A DNA stretch of 64,000 nucleotides. It comes from Acetatifactor sp. (lineage in GTDB: Bacteria > Bacillota > Clostridia > Lachnospirales > Lachnospiraceae). Where the stretch lies: positions 1 to 64,000 of the forward strand of contig JAILHH010000023.1 of assembly GCA_024695935.1 (NCBI GenBank), given 5' to 3'. A program made the translations under genes and the position numbers. The notes below the pieces were generated by a model. That model did no database searches. It worked only from the letters and a program-made list of their open reading frames with translations, and had not been told where the DNA came from. Numbering within the stretch: the stretch's first letter is position 1; every line of letters starts with the position of its first letter. Shown one piece after another: positions 27,419-36,781 of this stretch.

Positions 27419-27519
27419 AAATTTTTCCTCCTGTATATTGGATTTTTAGTTTTTTACAAATATCAATATAGCTTTCCCTTTTCATCCCCGCATTGACCAA
27501 AACTTGTAATATTTTGCTG

Positions 27520-27548
27520 TTTACGAAAAAGAGCCCATGTTTTATAAT
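27520..27548 (+). promoter_or_regulatory. Promoter of lacI regulator
   Basis: TTTACG (27520-27525), 17 bp, TATAAT (27543-27548). The palindromic operator begins 7 bp downstream. Confidence 0.75.
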
Positions 27549-27555
27549 ATAATGA

Positions 27556-27569
27556 GTTAAACGTTAAAC
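27556..27569. promoter_or_regulatory. LacI-type operator between pgmB and lacI
   Basis: GTTAAACGTTAAAC, one mismatch per arm from the perfect palindrome GTTTAACGTTAAAC found at the transporter promoter. It lies at the lacI transcription start and could also overlap a pgmB promoter on the other strand. Confidence 0.75.
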
Positions 27570-27634
27570 TTTTTTGCCCTAAAAAACAGGGTTCGTTTAC
27601 GACAAAACCCCTGATTTAAAGAGATAACAGTATC

Positions 27635-27680
27635 GGTAATCATGAAACCTGTATCCGCATTTTACGGTTTCTCAATTACC
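27635..27680 (+). other. Stem-loop in the lacI 5' leader
   Basis: GGTAAT pairs with ATTACC and GAAACC with GGTTTC around a 3x3 internal loop and a 16-base apical loop. It lies 24 bp upstream of the lacI ATG in a leader of about 150 nt and has no T-tract, so it is not a terminator. Confidence 0.45.
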
Positions 27681-27704
27681 TGAAAAATAAAAATAGGAGT
27701 CAAC

Positions 27705-28718
27705 ATGGTCACCATAAGAGATATCGCGGAAGCAACAGGAGTAAGTGCCACAACAGTTTCAAACGTTATCCACGGAAAAGACAACAGAGTTTCCGCAGAA
27801 ACCATTCAAAAGATCAACGAAGCCATAAAAGAGCTGGGATATGTTCCCAACATGTCCGCCAGAAGTTTAGTGTCAAGTTCATCCAGGGTGATCGGATTTG
27901 TAAATCATGTCATCACCAGAGAAAACACCAACTTTATGGAGGATCCTTTCCATTCAGCAGCCATCGGTGCCATTGAAGCAACCCTCAGAGAAAACGGATA
28001 TTTCCTCATGCTCCGCACGGTTGAAAATGCAGAAGAGCTGGTAACATTCCTCCAGCGCTGGAACATGGACGGTCTGTTTTTTACAGGAATCTTTAAAGAC
28101 AAATTCTTTGATTCTCTGGCGGGGCTTCATATTCCCGTGGTGCTTTTGGATTCATATGTCCACACTTCCGGTTTCTGCAATGTAGGTCTCGAAGACTTTA
28201 CCGGAAGCTACAATGCCACAAAGCATCTGATTGAAAAAGGTCACAGGCAAATCGGCTTTGCCTCACCCAACATAAAGGACGGAGGTGTATTGCAGGAGCG
28301 TTTCCTCGGATATAAATCCGCACTTGCCGAGGCCGGCATCCCCTTTGAAAAAGGCATCGTCTTCCAGCAGGAAATGGATCTTAACTCCTGTCGTCAGATA
28401 TGCAATGATATCGTTGAGCATCCGGAGTTAACAGGCCTTGTGGTATCCGCAGATATCATGGCTGCCGGCATCATGACCGGCCTCAAGGAAAAAGGAAAAC
28501 GCATCCCCGACGACATCTCCATAGTGGGATTCGATGATATCAGCCTGGCCCAGCTGGTGGACCCACCTCTTACCACCATTCATCAGGACATGAATTTAAA
28601 GGGACGCCTTGCGGTGGATTTCATGCTTCAGCTGTTAAACGGAAAGACCCTGGATACAACCGAGATCACCCTTTCCACAAGGCTCGTTGAAAGGTCCTCT
28701 GTCAAAGACCTTCGATAG
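27705..28718 (+). CDS. LacI-family transcriptional regulator
   Basis: This 337-residue repressor has an N-terminal LacI HTH (VTIRDIAEATGVSATTVSNVIHG, hinge helix PNMSARSLV) and a periplasmic-binding-protein-like sugar sensor (~60-330). GGAG lies 6 bp before the ATG. Its own promoter carries a 14-bp palindrome, also found twice at the alpha-glucoside transporter promoter, so it probably controls pgmB, the beta-helix gene and the transporter/GH65 operon. The effector is likely the imported glucoside or a glucose phosphate (inference). Its stop overlaps the convergent GH65 gene by 17 bp. Confidence 0.95.
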   Translation: MVTIRDIAEATGVSATTVSNVIHGKDNRVSAETIQKINEAIKELGYVPNMSARSLVSSSSRVIGFVNHVITRENTNFMEDPFHSAAIGAIEATLRENGYFLMLRTVENAEELVTFLQRWNMDGLFFTGIFKDKFFDSLAGLHIPVVLLDSYVHTSGFCNVGLEDFTGSYNATKHLIEKGHRQIGFASPNIKDGGVLQERFLGYKSALAEAGIPFEKGIVFQQEMDLNSCRQICNDIVEHPELTGLVVSADIMAAGIMTGLKEKGKRIPDDISIVGFDDISLAQLVDPPLTTIHQDMNLKGRLAVDFMLQLLNGKTLDTTEITLSTRLVERSSVKDLR

Positions 28719-30888
28719 TTCCTTTATCTCCTTCGATATTTACCAGGTATTCTTTTCCCTGATAAAAAATCTTAAATTTCATAGCTTTGATGGACTTTGG
28801 CAAACTGGGATGACAAACCGGTTTGCCATTTTCTATTGTGATACCCGCAAATCCTTCCACCGCAGTCATATAGGCCGCACCTGCTGCCGCAGGGTGGGTT
28901 CCTCCGATATATATGAGACCTGCCCACTCTTTTCCTCCGCCTCTAAGATCCGCTGAAGCGGATTTTATAAAGAAAGGATATGCCTTGTCAGGCTCTCCGA
29001 TCTTGCAGGCAAGCATTGCATACATTCCGGCGCTTAAAGACGAACCGTGTTCGGTCCTGGGCTCATAATATTCCCAGTTGGTCCTAAGTTCTTCCCTGTC
29101 ATGCTCTCTGCTAAAGAGATTCAGCCAGGTCACCACATCGGCCTGCTTTATGATCTGTGTATCGGAAGCTATGCCGTAGGCACCGCCCCAGTATTCCTTT
29201 TCATTTATGATCCTGTCACGGACCTGCGAAAGACTTGCATCCTCTTTGTCAAAATATCCGTCAAACTGCGGTATTACGCCAACATGTCCGGGCTCGGCAG
29301 AGGGCTGTGGGATATAGATCTTTTCCGCAGCATCAGTGAATTCCTCCACCAGTTTAAGACCGTCATACTCCTTTGGAAGAGTTCCCTCATCCATGGCATT
29401 TTTAATGACTTTTACGGCACTTTCAAAAGTAAATTTCGCCATGCGGTTGGTATAACCGTTATTGTTTACTCTCTCATGGTACTCATCCGGTCCTATCACG
29501 TCATGAAGTTCATAAATATCCCTGCCTGAAACATGTTTTAAGAGGGCACTGTAATAGAATTTTGCGCATTCAATGACAGTCTTTACTCCGTTGTGATCAA
29601 GGATCGAATTATCCCCCGTCCACTCTGCATATCTGCAGATTCCATATACAATGGCCGCTGAGATATGTATCTGCTTATCCTTAAAAAAAGTCCTCATAGG
29701 ACGGCCCGTAAACACGTCCGTCACATTGTAATCAGAGCATGCATCATATCCGCCTTCCTGGCTCTCCCAGGCATAAAAAGCTCCGTCATACCCATAGGAA
29801 GCAGCTTTTTTCATGGCTCCATCCAGGGTGTCTATCCTGTATTTCATGAGGATCCTTGCGGTTTTGGGGTCCGTCATCAAAAAGAAATCCAGCATGAACA
29901 TTTCCGTATCCCAAAATACCGCGCCCTTGTATGTCTGACCGGAGAGTCCTCTCGCCGGTATCGATAGGGAATCCGTGTGCCTGGGTGCAATTGAATGAAG
30001 GTGATACAGTGAATAATTAAGGGCTGTTTCCGCCTGCTCATCCCCGGTCAGCTCCACCTCGGAATGACTCCAAAGTTCTTCCCATACAGCAACATGTTCA
30101 TCCTTTAGGGCTTCATATCCCCGCTCAGCCGAAAGCCTGTTCAGGCTCACCGCTTTTGAAGCGGGGTCAGGCCCGTCATTTGAGGTAAAGATGGTGACGA
30201 ATTTTTCCGCGGTATATTTTTCACCGGGTTTTGTCACAAAAAACAGTCTGTGTAAAATTTTATCATCCTTTACGGTAGTCTTTGATTCACCGGCATAATT
30301 TACCTTCACCGACTCACAGACCACCACGGTCTTGTGCTGCTCATGAGTCGTCGCGATGACTCTTAAAGATCCGTTTTCATCCTCCATGACCTTGTTTTCA
30401 AGGTGAGGACCGTTAATATCCCAAACGTCCGTATCTATTCCTGTTAACAACTCAACATCCGCGTGAAAATCAGCAGTGATGGCAAATTTCATTCCTATGA
30501 TATGAACATTTGCCATGGATGCAAATCTCTCCGTGGAAAGAGTGATATTTCCCCTTGCGGTATGCCAGGTAGTGGTCCTTGAAAACAGTCCGTGTCTGTA
30601 GGAAAGTTCCATTCTATGGCTCACAGGCTCCCTCTCCGGAAGCGTATAAATATCTCCGTCCACCCTCAGATAAGAGTAGCATGCATTCGGAAGATTGATT
30701 GGTTCCCTCCAGTTGTCTCCCACTCTGTCATATATCCCGGCCAAATTGATCGCGGGAAGTTTGTCGGCTTTGTATTCCTCCAGTGTTCCTCTGATTCCCA
30801 CATAGCCGTTGCCGACAAGATACCTGTTTCCAAGCAAAACACCATCGGCCTCCTCATATTTATCCTCATGGATAATCCAGTCGGGCAT
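28702..30888 (-). CDS. GH65 alpha-glucoside phosphorylase
   Basis: This 728-residue cytosolic enzyme of glycoside hydrolase family 65 cleaves an alpha-linked glucobiose with phosphate, giving beta-glucose-1-phosphate and glucose. An N-terminal beta-sandwich (~1-260), an (alpha/alpha)6 barrel with FWDTE (~325-329) and the general-acid Glu in IGPDEYHERVNNN (~E469), and a C-terminal beta-jelly (~660-728) are seen. The ATG at 30888 has GGAGG upstream and begins 19 bp after the first GH65 gene; the longer frame overlaps it. Kojibiose, nigerose, trehalose or maltose are possible substrates; the two GH65 paralogues probably differ. Confidence 0.9.
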   Translation of the reverse strand: MPDWIIHEDKYEEADGVLLGNRYLVGNGYVGIRGTLEEYKADKLPAINLAGIYDRVGDNWREPINLPNACYSYLRVDGDIYTLPEREPVSHRMELSYRHGLFSRTTTWHTARGNITLSTERFASMANVHIIGMKFAITADFHADVELLTGIDTDVWDINGPHLENKVMEDENGSLRVIATTHEQHKTVVVCESVKVNYAGESKTTVKDDKILHRLFFVTKPGEKYTAEKFVTIFTSNDGPDPASKAVSLNRLSAERGYEALKDEHVAVWEELWSHSEVELTGDEQAETALNYSLYHLHSIAPRHTDSLSIPARGLSGQTYKGAVFWDTEMFMLDFFLMTDPKTARILMKYRIDTLDGAMKKAASYGYDGAFYAWESQEGGYDACSDYNVTDVFTGRPMRTFFKDKQIHISAAIVYGICRYAEWTGDNSILDHNGVKTVIECAKFYYSALLKHVSGRDIYELHDVIGPDEYHERVNNNGYTNRMAKFTFESAVKVIKNAMDEGTLPKEYDGLKLVEEFTDAAEKIYIPQPSAEPGHVGVIPQFDGYFDKEDASLSQVRDRIINEKEYWGGAYGIASDTQIIKQADVVTWLNLFSREHDREELRTNWEYYEPRTEHGSSLSAGMYAMLACKIGEPDKAYPFFIKSASADLRGGGKEWAGLIYIGGTHPAAAGAAYMTAVEGFAGITIENGKPVCHPSLPKSIKAMKFKIFYQGKEYLVNIEGDKGTIEGL

Positions 30889-30907
30889 CTTTTTTTCCTC
30901 CGTAAAT

Positions 30908-33181
30908 TCAGGCGGGGATTTTAAAAACTGTCTCTTTTCCGCCAATCTCAGTTTCTGCGCCGTATACTTTTACCCGCAGATTTTCGCCGCCAAGGGTCTT
31001 TATAGTAACTTCCGATCCCCTGACCTCCACATTTATCACCGCACCCTCATAGACGATCCTGAAATCATATCCGTCCCATGCCGAGGGCTTCTTTGGTGCA
31101 AAGCATAATACTTCGCCGTCACTTCTAAATCCGCCAAAGCCGTACACGATATTCATCCAGGCAGCGGCAATGGAAGTGGTATGCAGTCCCTCTCCGGAAT
31201 TTCGGTTATAATTATCCAGATCCATTCTGGTTGCGAACTTAAAGAAATCCATGGCCTCGTCATACTTTCCGAGCTGCTCCGCAAATATTGAGTGAACGGA
31301 AGGGGAAAGTGAGCTCTCATGTATGCACTTTGGCTCATAATATTCGTAATTTGCCCTTATCACATCCTGTGAAAATGATGAATTAAAAAGCAAAAGGAAC
31401 ATAAGCACATCCGGTTGCTTTATCATATTGTTCCTGTAGATCCTGTCATAGCTCCAGTGGCTGTAAAGAGGGAAATCCTCTACGGGAATACTGTCCACAT
31501 CAAGGCTGGGCAGATCAAAAAATCCCTTGTGCTGCTCGAAAAGCTTTGTTTTCTCATCAAAGAGGATCAGCATTTTCTCAGCCTTTTCTCTCCAGTCCAA
31601 AGTCTCGCTTTCATCAAATGAAACCGTGGATTTTACGCATTTAAGCTTTTCGGGATTTTCCTTTGCCATTTTTTCCATGACATGAAGAGTGTATTCCAGA
31701 GTGAATTTACCCATATAATTGGTATAGCAATTATTGTTCACCATCATCTGAAATTCATCCGGACCCATTACACAATAGTAGCCGTACTCTGTCCTGTCAG
31801 GGTTATAATCACCTCTCGTTGCAAGCATCCTGGAGATCTCGATAAGCATTTCGAGACCATACTCCTCCAAAAACTCTGTATCCCCTGTGATCTTTTCATA
31901 GAGCCATATGCCGTATGCCACAGCGGTTGACGCCTGAAGCTGCAAAGATGCATGCTGCCACAGATCGCAGCACTCCCTTCCGCTTATGGTAGCTATGGGA
32001 TAAAAAGCTCCCTTACAGTCAAGGGCCTTTGCTCTGTTTTTTGCTTCCTCCAGGGTTGCATATCTGAAATACAACAGATTCCTTGCGGCATTTTTGTCTG
32101 CAAACAGATAAAACGGCAGGCAATAAGTCTCCGTATCCCAGAAAGCATTTCCGTTATATGCTTCTCCGGTTAGACCTTTTGCACCGATGTTCGTGCCCTT
32201 TACCGCACCGTGATAAGTCTGAAACATCTGAAAAATACAGAATCTGATGCCCTGTTGATTTTCAAGGTCTCCGATGATCTCGATATCTGATCTCTTCCAG
32301 GTTTCATCCCACCACTGTCCTGACTTTGAATAAACTCCGGCAAAGCTCATATTCTCAAGCTCGCCTAAGGCAAGGGGAGCTGTAAGATCCGACAAGGGTG
32401 ACAGATTTATCACGTTCTTTTCAAGTTTTACTTCCTCCCCTTTTTCAAGGTTAAGCGTATAGTTGATGTATACCTTCTTGTCTTCCTTTACCCCTGTGGA
32501 CTCCGATGCCTTATTTACAAGGCTTCCTCTGAAGGCACAAAAACTTTCTACCGCCATACCCGTGGCTACGGTTTTTCCTTTTATATGACACAGGTTTTCC
32601 TCTGCTCTGTGTTCAAAACAGTTCCAGAGCTTTTTGTCACCACCGTGGACTGTATCAAAATCCAGGCCTGATTTAACGTTAAACGTACCATTGAAATCGA
32701 TAGATTTTATGGTCAAGAGGCTTGAAGCCTGCTCATTTTCCGTCATTGAGATCACTCTCTCAAAACAGATCCTCACGTCTCCTGACTTTGTATGCCATAT
32801 AAAGCACCTTTTCAAAAGCCCGGTTTTCAGGTCCAGTTCTCTCCTGAAATCTGAAAAATCAACCTTAGAAAGATCGAGTTTTTCACCTGCCGCTTCGATC
32901 CCGGTATAAAGCCAGTCCAGAGAGTTTACCATAAACTCTGTCTCCTGAACGATACCCTTGTACCCGGGGGCATTTGCTTTCTTTTTTTCATATACGCCGT
33001 TAAAATAGCTGCCCTGCAATGTGTCACCGGAATATCCCTCTTCGAAATATCCCCTGACACCCATATATTCATTTCCCAGGGAGAATACGGATTCGGCCAC
33101 TGTGCTGTGATCCGCATTAAATCCCTCCTCGATTATCTTCCAAGGATCTGCTTTAAAATAACTGTCTGCAATCTTTGCCAT
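30908..33181 (-). CDS. GH65 alpha-glucoside phosphorylase (second paralogue)
   Basis: This 757-residue GH65 enzyme has the same three-part build: FWDTE at 347-351 and the general acid in VMGPDEFQMMVNNN (E476). It is only distantly related to its neighbour: the acceptor loop DEFQMM differs from DEYHER, which points to another linkage or chain length, such as nigerose or short alpha-1,3-glucans. The ribosome site AAAGGA overlaps the stop of the upstream permease and the gap is 5 bp, so it is on the transporter transcript. A 13-of-14 match to the LacI operator lies inside it at 32671-32684. Confidence 0.9.
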   Translation of the reverse strand: MAKIADSYFKADPWKIIEEGFNADHSTVAESVFSLGNEYMGVRGYFEEGYSGDTLQGSYFNGVYEKKKANAPGYKGIVQETEFMVNSLDWLYTGIEAAGEKLDLSKVDFSDFRRELDLKTGLLKRCFIWHTKSGDVRICFERVISMTENEQASSLLTIKSIDFNGTFNVKSGLDFDTVHGGDKKLWNCFEHRAEENLCHIKGKTVATGMAVESFCAFRGSLVNKASESTGVKEDKKVYINYTLNLEKGEEVKLEKNVINLSPLSDLTAPLALGELENMSFAGVYSKSGQWWDETWKRSDIEIIGDLENQQGIRFCIFQMFQTYHGAVKGTNIGAKGLTGEAYNGNAFWDTETYCLPFYLFADKNAARNLLYFRYATLEEAKNRAKALDCKGAFYPIATISGRECCDLWQHASLQLQASTAVAYGIWLYEKITGDTEFLEEYGLEMLIEISRMLATRGDYNPDRTEYGYYCVMGPDEFQMMVNNNCYTNYMGKFTLEYTLHVMEKMAKENPEKLKCVKSTVSFDESETLDWREKAEKMLILFDEKTKLFEQHKGFFDLPSLDVDSIPVEDFPLYSHWSYDRIYRNNMIKQPDVLMFLLLFNSSFSQDVIRANYEYYEPKCIHESSLSPSVHSIFAEQLGKYDEAMDFFKFATRMDLDNYNRNSGEGLHTTSIAAAWMNIVYGFGGFRSDGEVLCFAPKKPSAWDGYDFRIVYEGAVINVEVRGSEVTIKTLGGENLRVKVYGAETEIGGKETVFKIPA
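32671..32684. promoter_or_regulatory. LacI-operator-like palindrome inside the GH65 gene
   Basis: ATTTAACGTTAAAC differs from the consensus palindrome by one base. It is in coding sequence about 500 bp into the gene; it may be chance or a roadblock/looping site. Confidence 0.35.
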
Positions 33182-33186
33182 TTTTG

Positions 33187-34068
33187 TTATCCTTTCACTG
33201 CTCCGCTGGCTGCTCCGTCAGTAATCTGTCTCTGGAATATAGCAAAGATGACTGTGGGAGGAATTATCGCGAAGAAGGCCGCTCTAAGTACACTTACCGC
33301 ATCGGTGGGCGTATCTTTAAATGAGAACAGCTTCACCATTACCGTAGTCTTGTCAGTTCCGTTTAATACCAGATACGGAAGGAGGAAATCCGACCATGCC
33401 GCTGTGATCGAAAAGATCGCAACCACCACCAGGATCGGCTTTGAAAGGGGCAGCATGATCTTTATAAAGATCTGAAGCACGCCACATCCGTCCAGTTTTG
33501 CCGCCTCCAAAAGTTCCTTTGGGATACCCTCAAAATACTGTTTGAAGAGCACCACCCAGAAAGCATTTGCTCCAAAGGAAAACCAGATGGGAATAAAGCT
33601 CTGGTTCAGGCCGATCAGGTTGATATTTCTAAACAGTGCCACAATACTGGTGATACCCGGTATCATGAGACTCCACATTACAAGTCCGAGAGCGATTTTA
33701 TGTCCCTTGGGTTTTAATATTGCAAAGCCGTATGCCAAAAGTCCGTTAAAGATGATGGCGCAGGCAGAGCATCCAAGGATGGCTATCAGAGAGTTTTTGT
33801 AATACTTTGTAAACTTAAACGCATTCCATGTTCCAAGCATTCTGGACCAGTCGTATTTTTCCGGGAATATGGTCACATTTCTGGTAAATTCCTTTATATC
33901 CTTAAAGGATGCAAGGAACACCCACAGAGCCGGGAAAAGGCTTACGCATACCATTAAAAGACAGACCAGCATGATGATCAGTGCCAATATCTTTACTTTG
34001 GTGGCGCGAATGTCATAGCCACGGATAACGCCGTCTTTTTTGTCATTATATTTGTCAAAAAACCACAT
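33187..34068 (-). CDS. Sugar ABC transporter permease, MalG type
   Basis: This 293-residue permease has six membrane helices and the EAA loop EGIPKELLEAAKLDGCGVLQIFIKIMLPLSKP that contacts the ATPase. The ATG at 34068 is used because GGAGG lies 8 bp upstream, at the stop of the MalF-like gene; a GTG three codons earlier is too close. No ATPase gene is in the locus, so a shared MsmK-type ATPase encoded elsewhere is expected. Confidence 0.93.
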   Translation of the reverse strand: MWFFDKYNDKKDGVIRGYDIRATKVKILALIIMLVCLLMVCVSLFPALWVFLASFKDIKEFTRNVTIFPEKYDWSRMLGTWNAFKFTKYYKNSLIAILGCSACAIIFNGLLAYGFAILKPKGHKIALGLVMWSLMIPGITSIVALFRNINLIGLNQSFIPIWFSFGANAFWVVLFKQYFEGIPKELLEAAKLDGCGVLQIFIKIMLPLSKPILVVVAIFSITAAWSDFLLPYLVLNGTDKTTVMVKLFSFKDTPTDAVSVLRAAFFAIIPPTVIFAIFQRQITDGAASGAVKG

Positions 34069-34080
34069 TTGGGCCACCTC

Positions 34081-34974
34081 CTAATTTTCTTTTTCTCTGG
34101 TGGCTCTCATATAAATACCGCTGAGAATTACCAGTATGATGCAGACAAGAACCGAAAGTGAAGCAGCCTTGCCCACGTTATAATCTCTGTAACCGTATCT
34201 GTACATCAGCATCATGAGTGAGATGCTGGCATTGTTTGGTCCGCCGTTTTTAAAGATCATTGGCTCATAGAGGATCTGGAATACTGAGATTATCTGCAAT
34301 ATGAGCATGGTCTTTGCTATGCCGAAGATACTGGGGATAGTGATATGTCTGATCCTCTGCATGATCCCCGCTCCGTCTATGGTCGCAGCCTCGTAAAGGT
34401 CCGGGCTGATACTTGCGATATTTGCCATATAGATAAGGGCTGTGGAGCCCGCGCTCTTCCATGTGAGAGTGATGATGATAAGAGGTATTGTCCACCTGGG
34501 GTCGTTTAACCATTCATAGGGGCCCATTCCCATTTTGCCTGCGATGATATTTAAAACACCTGTGGCACCGGGGAGAAAGAAATAACTCCAGATCCAGATG
34601 GTTGCAAGAGATGGCATGATATTAGGAAAATACACTGCCATTCTGAAGAACCCTTTTAAATGCACGGTCTCTGTGATGAGCACACCGATTATCATGGGTA
34701 CAAAGAAACCGATGACCAACGACCAGAGAGTGTAAGAAAAAGTGTTTTTAAAGGCTGCCATGAAATCCACATCATGGAGTACCAGGTTATAGTTTTTAAG
34801 TCCCGTAAAAGCCACTGTTTCATACATTTTTGTACTGTAGAAACTGAGTCTGATGTTTTCAAGCAAGGGTTCCCATACAAAAAAAGCAAACAGTATCAGA
34901 CTGGGCAGCATCACGAGCCAGCTTATCAAATCTCTCTTTCTGAACTTTTCCTTAGGTTTATTCGCTGCTTTCAA
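34081..34974 (-). CDS. Sugar ABC transporter permease, MalF type
   Basis: This 297-residue permease has six membrane helices and the EAA loop SISPDLYEAATIDGAGIMQRIRHITIPSIFG. The start codon is TTG at 34974, with AGGAGG 8 bp upstream. It forms the membrane channel with the MalG-like partner 12 bp downstream. The 138-bp gap to the solute-binding protein gene holds a strong hairpin. Confidence 0.93.
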   Translation of the reverse strand: MKAANKPKEKFRKRDLISWLVMLPSLILFAFFVWEPLLENIRLSFYSTKMYETVAFTGLKNYNLVLHDVDFMAAFKNTFSYTLWSLVIGFFVPMIIGVLITETVHLKGFFRMAVYFPNIMPSLATIWIWSYFFLPGATGVLNIIAGKMGMGPYEWLNDPRWTIPLIIITLTWKSAGSTALIYMANIASISPDLYEAATIDGAGIMQRIRHITIPSIFGIAKTMLILQIISVFQILYEPMIFKNGGPNNASISLMMLMYRYGYRDYNVGKAASLSVLVCIILVILSGIYMRATREKEN

Positions 34975-35033
34975 GATAGCGCCTCCTGTAGTTAATTGTT
35001 TACCTTTTTTCTGTGAAAACCCCTATCATAATT

Positions 35034-35072
35034 CATACCGGAGAGCCCGTTTTGGGGCCGGGCTCCGGTATG
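35034..35072 (-). other. Intercistronic stem-loop between binding protein and permease genes
   Basis: A 14-bp GC-rich stem (CATACCGGAG...CTCCGGTATG) with a 2-base bulge and no T-tract. Such hairpins protect the upstream mRNA end and raise binding-protein levels over permeases. Confidence 0.75.
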
Positions 35073-35112
35073 ATCTTCATTTCATATGAAGGATTTCAAT
35101 GAAAAGGTTGAT

Positions 35113-36588
35113 TTATTCTGCTCCGAATGTAGAGTCAAGAATTGTCTGATAGTTGTCGTTAGCCTGCTTCATAAGAGCTGCCACGTCAGCATTTGAGTCT
35201 GTAAGGACTGCCTGGAGAACCTTTGTAAGTTCTGCGTACATATCCTGTGTTGAACCGGGCTCCTCAAGGTGAAGTCCCTTGGATGCTGTTGCATCAAAGT
35301 ATGACTGGAAGAGCTTTGTATCAACATTTGAGAACTCGTTTACAACTGAAGCCTGAGCGTCAAGATAATCCTGGTTAACCCAGCAAGGGAATCCCTGGAT
35401 TACGGGAACACCGTTAGCTACGTTTGCTTCTGCGCCTGCTCTCATACCTGCAACCGAAGACTCTGTTGCAACAGGAGCTTTTCCCATTACCTCAAGGAAG
35501 TCAAGTGCTGCATTGATCTCATCAGGTGTAGCGTCCTTTGAGAAGAAGTAAGGAGTACCACCGTAGAGTGAGTACTGTCCGCCGGGGCCTGCAGGGATTG
35601 CTGTCATGGCAAGTTTGTCTACAGGAAGTCCGTTAACCTGTGTAGGCTGAGCAACTGCATCGTTAGCTCCGATGTACATAGCTGCATTACCTGTACCAAG
35701 CTGAGTAAATCCTGTTCCCCAGTTCTCTGAAAGAGGATCTGCTGTAAGGATGTCATAATCCCACTTAAGAGATTTTACGAACTCCATAGCTGCGATAGCT
35801 TCGTCTGAAGCAAGGTTTGATGTGAATGTTCCGTCACCGTTGTCAATAGTAAGCTGTGTAGCGCCAAATGCCCAAGCGATGTTGGAGAAGTGCCATCCAC
35901 CTGCGTTATCCTGTGCAAGAAGAACAAGACCTGCGGAACCGGTAGCGTCCTTAATAGCCTTACCCATCTCAGCAACATCATCCCATGTCTTGGGAAGTGT
36001 AGGATAACCGTCTGCATCTACAAGGCCTGCTGCCTCGAAGAGCTCAACGTTGCACATAAGACCAAGTGCATATCCGTCACGGGGAACACCGTAAACTCTT
36101 CCGTTTGAATCTGAAAGAAGATCCTTGATTGAAGGGTTCATGGCGTCTAACCATCCTCTTGCCTCAAGTTCGTCTGTGATATCAGCGATAGCGCCCTGAG
36201 CGATGAGCTTTGTGGGCTCTGTGAACCATGACTCAAAGATTGTAGGGCAGTTGCCTGACTCAACCATTGGCATGAAAGTGTCTGTTGAATATTTGTAGTA
36301 GTCAGGTACACATGTTACATTGGGATGTAATTCCTGATATGTAGCGATGTAACCGTCGAATACTGCAATGTCATCAACAAGAGTATCTTCTGGATACATA
36401 CCGAGTGTAATTGTTACCTCGGGAAGCTCCTCTGTAGCAGTTTCTTCTGCTGCAGCATCGTCAGTTGCTGTTGTTGTTTCCTCTACTGTTTCTGTTTCAG
36501 TAGGTGCTGCCTTCTCTGTACTGCCGCAGGCTGAAAGAGCTGCAATCATTGTACCGCAGAGAAGCAGACTGATGAGTTTCTTTTTCAT
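35113..36588 (-). CDS. Extracellular sugar-binding lipoprotein of ABC transporter
   Basis: This 491-residue protein has a lipoprotein signal (LLLCGTMIAALSAC, Cys21 lipidated), a Thr/Glu/Ala-rich linker (~25-55) and a family 1 solute-binding domain. It delivers a sugar to the MalF/MalG pair downstream. Two LacI-type operators and a strong promoter lie upstream. From the GH65 and pgmB partners the ligand is likely an alpha-glucobiose or short alpha-glucan (inference). Confidence 0.93.
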   Translation of the reverse strand: MKKKLISLLLCGTMIAALSACGSTEKAAPTETETVEETTTATDDAAAEETATEELPEVTITLGMYPEDTLVDDIAVFDGYIATYQELHPNVTCVPDYYKYSTDTFMPMVESGNCPTIFESWFTEPTKLIAQGAIADITDELEARGWLDAMNPSIKDLLSDSNGRVYGVPRDGYALGLMCNVELFEAAGLVDADGYPTLPKTWDDVAEMGKAIKDATGSAGLVLLAQDNAGGWHFSNIAWAFGATQLTIDNGDGTFTSNLASDEAIAAMEFVKSLKWDYDILTADPLSENWGTGFTQLGTGNAAMYIGANDAVAQPTQVNGLPVDKLAMTAIPAGPGGQYSLYGGTPYFFSKDATPDEINAALDFLEVMGKAPVATESSVAGMRAGAEANVANGVPVIQGFPCWVNQDYLDAQASVVNEFSNVDTKLFQSYFDATASKGLHLEEPGSTQDMYAELTKVLQAVLTDSNADVAALMKQANDNYQTILDSTFGAE

Positions 36589-36630
36589 AATAAGTAACTC
36601 TCCCTTCTTGGAATAAATAATATGATTGTT

Positions 36631-36646
36631 GGTTGAACGTTAAACC
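36631..36646. promoter_or_regulatory. LacI-type operator O2 in the transporter 5' leader
   Basis: GGTTGAACGTTAAACC, a 16-bp palindrome with one mismatch per arm, 132 bp downstream of O1 centre to centre. Confidence 0.75.
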
Positions 36647-36765
36647 AAGTAAACACTTCAAAATCCATCCTGTCCTCTTATATGATTGGAATTATATCCC
36701 TTTACACAAGGGTTTTCAATACCTTCCTCACATCCAATCCCTTTGAAATGCCTCTGGTTTATTTC

Positions 36766-36779
36766 GTTTAACGTTAAAC
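36766..36779. promoter_or_regulatory. LacI-type operator O1 at the transporter promoter
   Basis: GTTTAACGTTAAAC, a perfect 14-bp palindrome, 2 bp downstream of the -10 box, ideally placed to block initiation. Confidence 0.85.
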
Positions 36780-36781
36780 TA

